NCBI GenBank assembly: GCA_015661095.1
Contig: JACVQI010000084.1
Coordinates: 1 to 7,958 of the forward strand
Direction: 5' to 3'
DNA: 7,958 bases
Origin: Gammaproteobacteria bacterium
Lineage (GTDB): Bacteria; Pseudomonadota; Gammaproteobacteria; Eutrophobiales; Eutrophobiaceae
Shown here piece by piece: positions 1-5,823 of the stretch; the stretch's first letter is position 1, and each line of letters starts with the position of its first letter. Position numbers and translations under genes: made by a program. The notes beneath the pieces were generated by a model, which was not told where the DNA came from, did no database searches, and saw only the letters and a list, made by a program, of their open reading frames with translations.

Positions 1-50
1 CTGCTGCTGTCCTCATCGGCCACTCCCTCAGGTAGGGGCAGAACATCCGG

Positions 51-80
51 TTTAGTGACGCAGGTCGCTGGCGGTGGCCG
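51..80. repeat. 30-bp imperfect direct repeat, copy 1
   Basis: This stretch matches 1228-1257 at 26 of 30 positions without gaps. The shared core is TCGCTGGCGGT. Read on the minus strand in matching frames, both copies give a similar peptide, GHRQRPASL here and GDRQRSASL in copy 2; two of the four differences are silent in that frame. Copy 1 lacks the downstream CCGCCAGC arm that turns copy 2 into a hairpin. The two copies lie on either side of the orphan gene at 276-1154. Confidence 0.6.
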
Positions 81-195
81 TCGGAAAAGCGCCGGTATGA
101 TTCCGGATAACGCTCCAGCTATGGCGGCTGCCGGTTTCGTGACATAGCTTGCCAGCCGATTCTACCTGATCCCCGCCTACCTATTCGATACCTTG

Positions 196-210
196 ACCCG
201 GAAACTGGGT
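196..210. other. Small hairpin upstream of the orphan-gene promoter
   Basis: ACCCGG and CTGGGT form a six-pair stem, one pair being G-U, around an AAA triloop. No run of T follows on the plus strand, so this is at best a weak or Rho-assisted terminator for something upstream, or a protein site. It ends four bases before the proposed -35 element at 214. Confidence 0.3.
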
Positions 211-213
211 TAC

Positions 214-243
214 TTGATTGAAGCGATACCGAAAGCGGATAAT
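214..243 (+). promoter_or_regulatory. Candidate sigma70 promoter for the orphan gene
   Basis: A TTGATT -35-like hexamer (214-219) and a GATAAT -10-like hexamer (238-243) are separated by 18 bp. The -10 matches the consensus at five of six positions and the -35 at four of six. Transcription would begin near 250, giving a leader of about 25 nt that contains the strong ribosome binding site. This rests on pattern only. Confidence 0.45.
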
Positions 244-262
244 GTAAAAGTTTAATCTGAAT

Positions 263-268
263 AGGAGG
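263..268 (+). promoter_or_regulatory. Strong Shine-Dalgarno site setting the start at 276
   Basis: AGGAGG lies 7 nt before the ATG at 276, an ideal spacing. It decides between two overlapping ATG codons, at 271 and 276: the first is only 2 nt away and out of frame with the long reading frame. This is the best ribosome binding site in the window; the starts at 1520, 2446 and 5087 have weak sites or none. Confidence 0.8.
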
Positions 269-275
269 GAATGAC

Positions 276-1154
276 ATGGCGCTTTCCGGACAAACAACCA
301 GCGTGAACACGATGGGATTTCCGGTTGATACGGATTTCATGTTTTCCGATCACAAGGGGAAATACAATAAACGGATAGAACGACGGCAAATCTCGTACGC
401 CAAGACCCTACCGGAGCTGAACCGTTTCATGGACAAGGATGAAAAGGTGCTGCTGATCGCACGTGGTTGCTCACCCATGAGCTTCATGGAGCAATATCTA
501 ACCGGCTGGATAATCTATTATTTAAAACGAGCAGTATTTGTATTTACCAACAAACGAATATTCCATTTACCCGTCACCTCTTCCTACAAATACCGGAACT
601 CCATAGCCGAGATTCGCTTTGCGGATACGGAATCGATGGGTTTGCGTGGCGGGACTTTGAAGGTGAAATATGAATCCGGTAAGACCGAGTCGTTTATGTA
701 TATATCCAGTTCCGAACGCAAAAAAATCAAGGAGCTGCTCGGCAATATCCCCCATGAAGGGGCTCCATCCGCGACGCTAATGCGCCACCACCTCTGCCCC
801 CGGTGCACCAAGCCATTGGAAAAAGATCACTATGAATGCCCTTCCTGCCGGTTGCAATTCAAGAACAGCGCCGAGGGCCGGATGAAATCCATCATCTTTC
901 CCGGCGGCGGTTATTTTTACGCCGGCCATCCTTTCCTGGGTCTGGCTGATGCTTTCGTGGAAGTAATTTTAATTCTAATTGTGGTTATTTCAATTATTGA
1001 CCTGGTGAATGGTGTGCCGGAATCGGGAGTGGTACTGATTTTTTATGGCATAATATTCGTCTTAGAAAAAATAATTTCGGTTTACCATTCCAGTCATTTT
1101 CTCAAGGAATATATTCCGAAAGACCGTACCATCTCACCCGTTTCAGGAATATAA
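276..1154 (+). CDS. Membrane protein with PH-like domain and zinc ribbon, function unknown
   Basis: The 292-residue product matches no named protein I know. Residues 55-160 look like a bacterial PH-like domain: an opening DEKVLL strand, a strand ending in TNKRIFHLPV near 91-100, then alternating strands and a closing helix rich in Ser, Glu and Lys near 145-155. A zinc ribbon follows, with C174, C177, C188 and C191 in the pattern CxxC-x10-CxxC. A Gly- and aromatic-rich stretch, FPGGGYFYAGHPF (208-220), leads into two hydrophobic helices at about 226-246 and 250-270, and the C-terminus is short and polar. There is no signal peptide, so the first 200 residues are probably cytoplasmic, with the zinc ribbon near the membrane. 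The gene is visibly richer in A+T than glyQ-glyS, most strongly at 961-1100, and stands alone on its strand with its own promoter and ribosome binding site, which hints at acquisition. A role in membrane or lipid sensing would be a guess from the fold alone. The reading frame is firm; the function is unknown. Confidence 0.85.
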   Translation: MALSGQTTSVNTMGFPVDTDFMFSDHKGKYNKRIERRQISYAKTLPELNRFMDKDEKVLLIARGCSPMSFMEQYLTGWIIYYLKRAVFVFTNKRIFHLPVTSSYKYRNSIAEIRFADTESMGLRGGTLKVKYESGKTESFMYISSSERKKIKELLGNIPHEGAPSATLMRHHLCPRCTKPLEKDHYECPSCRLQFKNSAEGRMKSIIFPGGGYFYAGHPFLGLADAFVEVILILIVVISIIDLVNGVPESGVVLIFYGIIFVLEKIISVYHSSHFLKEYIPKDRTISPVSGI

Positions 1155-1160
1155 AGAATT

Positions 1161-1442
1161 CTAAGGGATATGGTATTGGGATTTAGAACCCAACGCCTTC
1201 ATATTGCCCTTATTTCTCCATCTTGCTTTTAATGATGCAGATCGCTGGCGGTCGCCGCAGAGTTCCGCCAGCTTTTGCAGCACATCGACGATGTTGACGA
1301 AATACCCGCTATGGGAAGTTTCCTGCGTACTCATAGCTTGTTGCATGACATCTCTCTCATATTCCCTGGGTCTGATATCAGCCGGAACACCTATGCCTTG
1401 AATGCCATGACCGCATACGGAAAACTGACTGATGTCATACAC
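1161..1442 (-). CDS. Uncertain small reading frame, possibly a decayed or unannotated gene
   Basis: A 93-codon minus-strand frame fills most of the gap before glyQ. It begins at a GTG (1442) with no convincing ribosome binding site and ends in TAG at 1161-1163. The translation looks like protein, for example FVNIVDVLQKLAELCGDR near the middle. The frame stays open and protein-like upstream of the GTG (KQGESITVQPGVV) as far as a TAA at 1491-1493, yet that extension holds no ATG, GTG or TTG. This suggests either a gene that lost its start or a chance open frame. Its last third contains repeat copy 2, and copy 1 reads similarly in the matching frame. It would lie antisense to the likely glyQ promoter. 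I recognise no family. Confidence 0.3.
   Translation of the reverse strand: MYDISQFSVCGHGIQGIGVPADIRPREYERDVMQQAMSTQETSHSGYFVNIVDVLQKLAELCGDRQRSASLKARWRNKGNMKALGSKSQYHIP
1228..1257. repeat. 30-bp imperfect direct repeat, copy 2
   Basis: This is the partner of 51-80, with 26 of 30 bases identical. It runs into the hairpin at 1244-1276 and supplies that hairpin's left arm (GCTGGCGG, 1244-1251). The match is far better than expected by chance in a window of this size, so the copies probably share an origin, either as a dispersed intergenic repeat or as remnants of related minus-strand coding sequences. Confidence 0.6.
1244..1276 (+). terminator. Terminator-like hairpin
   Basis: GCTGGCGG (1244-1251) and CCGCCAGC (1265-1272) form a perfect 8-bp GC-rich stem with a 13-nt loop, followed directly by TTTT. 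It lies 90 nt past the stop codon of the orphan gene and well before glyQ, so it would end that transcript and insulate the glyQ operon. The T run is short and the loop long, so termination may be partial. Because the left arm lies inside the repeat, the hairpin may be a property of the repeat rather than a dedicated terminator. Confidence 0.45.
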
Positions 1443-1460
1443 AACTCCCGGCTGAACCGT

Positions 1461-1483
1461 TATACTCTCACCCTGTTTATACT
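1461..1483 (+). promoter_or_regulatory. Possible glyQ operon promoter, two TATACT boxes
   Basis: TATACT occurs at 1461-1466 and again at 1478-1483, each matching the -10 consensus TATAAT at five of six positions. The second would start transcription near 1490, about 30 nt before the glyQ ATG. No good -35 hexamer sits at the right distance from either, so the promoter would be weak or helped by an activator. It is the most promoter-like stretch in the gap. Confidence 0.28.
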
Positions 1484-1519
1484 CTTGAATTTAAATGCTA
1501 AAAATAACCCGATAACCAA

Positions 1520-2434
1520 ATGACTTTCCAGGAACTCATCTTCGAGCTGCAGCAATTCTGGGCCGGCCGAGGCTGCATCATCCAGCAGCCCTATGACATG
1601 GAAATGGGGGCCGGTACCTTCCATCCGGCCACCTTTCTGCGCGCCATCGGACCGGAGCCCTGGCACGTGGCCTTCGTGCAGCCATCGCGCCGGCCTACTG
1701 ACGGCCGTTACGGTGATAACCCGAACCGACTGCAACATTATTATCAGTTCCAGGTGATCCTGAAACCGTCGCCGCTGGAGATCCAGGATATTTATCTGGA
1801 ATCGCTGCAACTGCTGGGGATCAATCCGCTGGTGCATGATATCCGTTTCGTCGAGGACAACTGGGAGTCGCCGACGCTGGGCGCGTGGGGTCTGGGCTGG
1901 GAGGTGTGGCTGAATGGCATGGAGGTGACCCAGTTTACCTATTTCCAGCAGGTGGGCGGACTGGATTGCAAACCGGTGTCCGGAGAAATCACTTACGGGC
2001 TGGAGCGGATTGCGATGTATCTGCAAAATGTCAACAGCGTCTTCGATATCGTCTGGACCGAGTCCGCCGCCGGGCCCGTGACTTATGGCGATATCTATTA
2101 TCAGAATGAAGTGGAGATGTCCGCCTTCAACTTCGAACACGCGGATACCGCCGCCCTGTTTCAGGCATTTGAACAAAGCGAACGGCAAAGCAAATTATTG
2201 ATTGAAAAAAATCTGCCCCTGCCGGCCTATGAAATGGTGCTGAAGGCCTCGCACCAGTTCAATCTCCTCGACGCCAGACATGCCATATCCGTGACGGAAC
2301 GGCAACGCTATATCCTGCGAGTACGCGGCCTGGCCCTGGCGGTTGCTCAGTCGTATTACGAAAAACGCGCGGCCCTGGGCTTCCCGTTACTGCAGGCAGG
2401 CGCCGGTGGTGAACGATCCACGGTGAGTAATTAA
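1520..2434 (+). CDS. glyQ: Glycyl-tRNA synthetase alpha subunit
   Basis: GlyQ is the catalytic subunit of the alpha2beta2 class II enzyme that activates glycine with ATP and charges tRNA-Gly in the cytoplasm. The 304-residue product matches known GlyQ proteins along its length. Class II motif 2 and its surroundings span about 53-85, with VQPSRRPTDGRYG and NPNRLQHYYQFQV; a second block, IRFVEDNWESPTLGAWGLGWEVW, starts at 108 and NGMEVTQFTYFQQVGG follows at 132; motif 3 includes TYGLER at 158-163; the C-terminal part has FNLLDARHAISVTERQRY from 247. The N-terminus (TFQELIFELQQFW) aligns with E. coli and Pseudomonas GlyQ, supporting the ATG. An in-frame stop 15 nt upstream leaves no earlier start. 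There is no clear Shine-Dalgarno sequence, which is odd for an essential, highly expressed gene. It is the first gene of the operon, 11 bp before glyS. The last dozen residues (from about 292) are not conserved. Confidence 0.98.
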   Translation: MTFQELIFELQQFWAGRGCIIQQPYDMEMGAGTFHPATFLRAIGPEPWHVAFVQPSRRPTDGRYGDNPNRLQHYYQFQVILKPSPLEIQDIYLESLQLLGINPLVHDIRFVEDNWESPTLGAWGLGWEVWLNGMEVTQFTYFQQVGGLDCKPVSGEITYGLERIAMYLQNVNSVFDIVWTESAAGPVTYGDIYYQNEVEMSAFNFEHADTAALFQAFEQSERQSKLLIEKNLPLPAYEMVLKASHQFNLLDARHAISVTERQRYILRVRGLALAVAQSYYEKRAALGFPLLQAGAGGERSTVSN

Positions 2435-2445
2435 CAGAGTACGAT

Positions 2446-4536
2446 ATGGCTGACAAGCGTGACCTGTTAATCGAGATTGGCACCGAGGAACTGCCGCCCA
2501 AGGCGTTGCCGCAACTCGCCACCGCTTTCGCGGAGGAGATTCACAACGGGCTGCTGAAACATAACCTCGCCCACGGCAAGCACCAATGGTACGCCACGCC
2601 CCGGCGCCTGGCCGTCATGATCAGCAAGCTGGTGCTGCGGCAGCCGGATCAGCAGTTAGTGCGGCGTGGACCGGCGGTGGCGGCCGCCTATGATGCGGCA
2701 GGCAAACCGACTAAAGCCCTGGAAGGTTTTGCCCGCTCCTGCAATGCCGATATCCAGGCGCTGGAAACCGAAACCACCGACAAGGGCAGCTGGACGATGT
2801 ACCGGAGTACGGATCCAGGTCAGACCGCTGTCGAGTTGCTGCCCGGAATCATCCAGACCGCCCTGGCACGCTTGCCGATCCCCCGGCGCATGCGTTGGGG
2901 CGCCGGTGACGCTGAATTCGTTCGCCCCGTGCATTGGAGCATGGTCTTGCTGGGACGCGAGGTCGTCCCCTGCGAGATCCTGAACACTCGCGCTGGGAAT
3001 ATAACCCGTGGCCACCGTTTTCACCGGCCCAAACCATTGAAAATTACCTCACCCGCGAATTATCTCGACAAACTCAGAAGCAAGGCCTTTGTCATCGCCG
3101 ATTTTCAGGAACGGCGGGCAATCATCAAGGACAAGATCGAGGCGACGGCCGCCGCCTACGGCTGCAGGGCGCACATCGATCCGGATTTACTCGATGAAGT
3201 GACCGCATTGGTGGAATGGCCGATTGCGATTACCGGGTCCTTCGATCCGGAATTTCTGGCGCTGCCGGATGAGGTATTGCTGGCGACACTGCAGGAACAT
3301 CAGAAGTATTTCCCGATGACCGATGACCAGGGACGGTTAACGGCGAACTTCATCACCATCGCCAACATCGACAGCAGCGCTCCCGAAGAAGTCAAAAAAG
3401 GCAACGAGCGCGTCATCCGGCCGCGTCTGAATGATGCGGCCTTCTTCTGGCGACGTGACTCGGCGAAACCGCTGGCGGAATACTGCCCTGGCTTGCGGGA
3501 CGTTGTGTATCAGAAAAATCTCGGTACGCTGGCCGATAAATCCGAACGCCTGCAAAAGCTGTCGGTATTTATCGCCTCGGAGCTCGGCGAGCCTCATGCT
3601 GCCGTGGAGCGCGCCGCGTTACTGGCCAAATGCGATCTGCTGACCGATATGGTCGGTGAATTTCCAAAACTGCAGGGCACCATGGGCCGCTATTACGCCC
3701 GCGCCAGTCACGAAGCCGAAGACATCGCCACCGCCATCGGCGATCAGTATTTGCCTCGGTTCGCCGGTGACCGTCTGCCGGCCGGCCGGAGCGGACAGAT
3801 CCTGGCCATTGCCGACAAACTCGACAGCCTGGTCGGTACATTTGCCATAGGACTGTTACCGACCGGGGAGAAAGATCCCTACGGCCTGCGCCGTGCCGCC
3901 CTGGGTTGCCTGCGCATCATTCTTGAAGGCAAGTTGGACCTGGATCTAGAAACTGCTTTGTTGTTCGCAGCCGAAACCTTCGACAAGAAACTGAATGCCA
4001 ATGCCGTCGTCGGGAAAGTATTCGATTTTATGATGGAGCGATTACGCGGCTATTTTCTGGAGGCTGCTACCTATACCGTGGATATGTTCGATGCGGTGCT
4101 GGCACGGCGCCCTGTCCGCCCGATCGATTTTCACGCACGGCTCCAGGCGGTCAAGAGCTTCACCGGCCTGCCGGAAGCGGCGAGCCTTGCGGCTGCCAAC
4201 AAGCGCATTCATAACATCCTGCGCCAGGCCGGCAACGGGGATGCCGAGAAATTCGCGCCGGTTATCGAAAGCGCATTAATGACGGAAGCGGCGGAACGGG
4301 ATCTGGCCGGCCAGTTGCAGAATATCGCCGCCGCGGTGAAACCCCTGATTGCGGCACGTAACTATACCGAGGCCCTGCGCCGCCTGTCGCGATTGCGCGA
4401 TAGTGTGGACAGCTTCTTCGATAACATCATGGTGATGGTCGAGGATGAGCAACTGCGTCTGGCTCGCTTGCAACTGCTGGCTGGGATCCGCCACGAATTC
4501 CACCAGATTGCGGACATTTCCAGGTTGCAGGTGTAA
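2446..4536 (+). CDS. glyS: Glycyl-tRNA synthetase beta subunit
   Basis: GlyS binds tRNA-Gly, including its anticodon, and is needed together with GlyQ for charging. The 696-residue product has the usual length and aligns end to end with E. coli GlyS. Landmarks are the N-terminal LLIEIGTEELPPKAL (7-21), WYATPRRLAV (48-57), the conserved LPIPRRMRWG (143-152) and FVRPVHW (158-164), RGHRF (188-192), the HD-like central region with CDLLTDMVGEFPKLQGTMG (396-414), YLPRFAGDRLP (435-445), KDPYGLRRAALG (476-487), and LARRPVRPIDFHARLQAV (552-569). The C-terminal 110 or so residues form the DALR-type anticodon-binding domain, ending in ADISRLQV. All landmarks are intact and I see no frameshift. It starts 11 bp after glyQ, which suits equal production of the two subunits. 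Confidence 0.98.
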   Translation: MADKRDLLIEIGTEELPPKALPQLATAFAEEIHNGLLKHNLAHGKHQWYATPRRLAVMISKLVLRQPDQQLVRRGPAVAAAYDAAGKPTKALEGFARSCNADIQALETETTDKGSWTMYRSTDPGQTAVELLPGIIQTALARLPIPRRMRWGAGDAEFVRPVHWSMVLLGREVVPCEILNTRAGNITRGHRFHRPKPLKITSPANYLDKLRSKAFVIADFQERRAIIKDKIEATAAAYGCRAHIDPDLLDEVTALVEWPIAITGSFDPEFLALPDEVLLATLQEHQKYFPMTDDQGRLTANFITIANIDSSAPEEVKKGNERVIRPRLNDAAFFWRRDSAKPLAEYCPGLRDVVYQKNLGTLADKSERLQKLSVFIASELGEPHAAVERAALLAKCDLLTDMVGEFPKLQGTMGRYYARASHEAEDIATAIGDQYLPRFAGDRLPAGRSGQILAIADKLDSLVGTFAIGLLPTGEKDPYGLRRAALGCLRIILEGKLDLDLETALLFAAETFDKKLNANAVVGKVFDFMMERLRGYFLEAATYTVDMFDAVLARRPVRPIDFHARLQAVKSFTGLPEAASLAAANKRIHNILRQAGNGDAEKFAPVIESALMTEAAERDLAGQLQNIAAAVKPLIAARNYTEALRRLSRLRDSVDSFFDNIMVMVEDEQLRLARLQLLAGIRHEFHQIADISRLQV

Positions 4537-4542
4537 TTACTG

Positions 4543-5082
4543 ATGAAATTAATCATTCTGGATCGGGACGGCGTCATCAATTATGACTCGGATGAGTACA
4601 TCAAGTCCGTGGACGAATGGCGGGCCATCCCCGGCAGCCTCGATGCCATCGCGCGCCTCTCCCATGCCGGCTATCATGTGGTGGTCGCCAGCAATCAGGC
4701 CGGGATCGCGCGGGGTAAGTTCAATATCGACACCTTGAACAGCATCCATCAGAAAATGCATACCCATCTGGCCCAATACGGCGGCGTCATCAGCGCCATA
4801 TTTTTCTGTCCGCATGGGCCCGATGATGGTTGCGATTGCCGCAAACCCAAACCCGGCCTGCTGCTGGAGGTAGCCCGGCGCTTGCGGACCTCACTCGATG
4901 GTGTTTATGTGGTTGGCGATAAATTGTCGGACTTGCAGGCGGCGAGCGCCGCCGGCGCTACACCGGCGCTGGTGAAAACCGGGTACGGACAAAGCGTGAT
5001 CAATAAAAACGAAGTGCCCGCTGGCGTGGCGGTTTATAAAGACCTCGCCGATATCGTCGATCAACTGCTGATGCCGGGGTAA
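4543..5082 (+). CDS. gmhB: D-glycero-beta-D-manno-heptose 1,7-bisphosphate 7-phosphatase
   Basis: GmhB removes the C7 phosphate of heptose 1,7-bisphosphate, a step towards ADP-heptose for the lipopolysaccharide inner core; it acts in the cytoplasm. The 179-residue product carries all the HAD phosphatase motifs: LDRDGVIN with nucleophile D7 and acid/base D9, ASNQAG (49-54) as motif II, KPKPG with K103 as motif III, and VGDKLSD (124-130) with D126 and D130 as motif IV. The structural zinc site typical of GmhB is present as C89, H91, C97 and C99 (CPH, then CDC), which separates it from HisB-type relatives. The start lies 6 bp after glyS, with AGGTG just upstream overlapping the glyS stop, so it is very likely translated from the same mRNA. 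The gmhB-plsC pair behind glyS is known from Pseudomonas. Confidence 0.96.
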   Translation: MKLIILDRDGVINYDSDEYIKSVDEWRAIPGSLDAIARLSHAGYHVVVASNQAGIARGKFNIDTLNSIHQKMHTHLAQYGGVISAIFFCPHGPDDGCDCRKPKPGLLLEVARRLRTSLDGVYVVGDKLSDLQAASAAGATPALVKTGYGQSVINKNEVPAGVAVYKDLADIVDQLLMPG

Positions 5083-5086
5083 CCCG

Positions 5087-5818
5087 GTGTTATTGTTACG
5101 GGCGACCCTGTTTTACCTGGGCCTGGCGCTGCTCACCATCATTTATCTGCCCATTTCCCAGTTGCTGTGGCCGTTTCCCATCACTTTCCGTTTCCGAATT
5201 ATCTCGAAATGGTCGGTATTCAATCTCTGGTGGTTGAAAGTCACCTGTAATCTAACCTATGAAGTGGCAGGCGCGGAAAACATTCCCGCTACCCCCGGCA
5301 TTATCATGTGCAAGCATCAGTCGGCCTGGGAAACCCTGGCCCTGCAATTGATCTTCCCGGCACAGGTGTGGGTGGTAAAACGGGAATTACTCTGGATCCC
5401 GATCTACGGCTGGTGTCTGGCGGCCATGCAACCGATAGCCATCGATCGCCAGTCCGGCATCAAGGCCATGCGCCAGCTTGCCACGGCCGGCCGGCAACGG
5501 CTGAACGAGGGACTCTGGATTGTCATCTTTCCGGAGGGCACCCGGGTGGCGTCCGGTGTCCGGGGTAAATATCAGGCTGGTGGCGGTATGCTAGCTGAGC
5601 AGTTGCAATGCCCGGTCATCCCGGTGGCACATAACGCGGGTTATTTCTGGCCGCGAAACAGTTTCCGTAAATGGCCGGGCACCATCCAGATGGTCATCGG
5701 ACCCGCTATCGCCACCGAGGGTAAATCAGCCCGGGAGATCACCAGTGCGGTTGAAGACTGGATCGAAACGACTGTCGCCCGCCTTCCACAACCGGAATTC
5801 AAGCGACAGGTAGCGTAA
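5087..5818 (+). CDS. plsC: 1-acyl-sn-glycerol-3-phosphate acyltransferase (PlsC/LPAAT family)
   Basis: PlsC-family enzymes move a fatty acyl group from acyl-ACP or acyl-CoA to lysophosphatidic acid, giving phosphatidic acid at the inner membrane. The 243-residue product has the family motifs in order: KHQSAWE (76-82) with catalytic H77 in an HX4E variant of HX4D, PIAIDR (116-121), FPEGTR (148-153) and VIPVAHNAG (177-185). A hydrophobic helix at about 7-29 anchors the N-terminus. The HQSxWE form is typical of the LPAAT encoded beside gmhB in Pseudomonas. The start is GTG, 4 bp after the gmhB stop; an in-frame TGA at 5069-5071 rules out an earlier one, and a TTG two codons later is the only close alternative. 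GGGG at 5075-5078 may serve as the ribosome binding site. Its stop lies 5 bp from that of the convergent FHA gene. Substrate preference cannot be read from the sequence. Confidence 0.94.
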   Translation: MLLLRATLFYLGLALLTIIYLPISQLLWPFPITFRFRIISKWSVFNLWWLKVTCNLTYEVAGAENIPATPGIIMCKHQSAWETLALQLIFPAQVWVVKRELLWIPIYGWCLAAMQPIAIDRQSGIKAMRQLATAGRQRLNEGLWIVIFPEGTRVASGVRGKYQAGGGMLAEQLQCPVIPVAHNAGYFWPRNSFRKWPGTIQMVIGPAIATEGKSAREITSAVEDWIETTVARLPQPEFKRQVA

Positions 5819-5823
5819 CCCGT

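Larger units (their letters stand above)
1..275. other. Left-edge intergenic region, no gene assigned
   Basis: I cannot assign a gene here. Plus frame 1 is open from base 1 to a TAG at 145-147, so it could be the last 48 codons of an upstream gene, but its translation is rich in Ser, Gly and Ala and resembles nothing I recognise. A second plus frame closes at a TAG ending at base 35. On the minus strand, the frame below a TAG at 119-121 is open to the window edge, without a good start. The stretch also holds a repeat copy (51-80), a small hairpin (196-210), a promoter-like sequence (214-243) and a strong ribosome binding site (263-268). The heptamer CGATACC occurs twice, at 186-192 and 224-230, on either side of the hairpin; its meaning is unknown. 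Confidence 0.5.

Noticed and set aside
119..340. 73-codon minus-strand frame over the orphan-gene promoter and start
   Set aside because: It overlaps the strong ribosome binding site and start of the plus-strand gene, and its translation has no recognisable features.
1176..1193. TTGGG/CCCAA hairpin just after the orphan gene as its terminator
   Set aside because: The stem has only five pairs and no T run follows; the hairpin at 1244-1276 is the better candidate.
1460..2188. 242-codon minus-strand frame inside glyQ
   Set aside because: It is a shadow of glyQ, which is conserved over its whole length; long antisense frames are common in GC-rich genes.
2656..3024. 122-codon minus-strand frame inside glyS
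   Set aside because: It lies opposite fully conserved glyS sequence and shows no protein features of its own.
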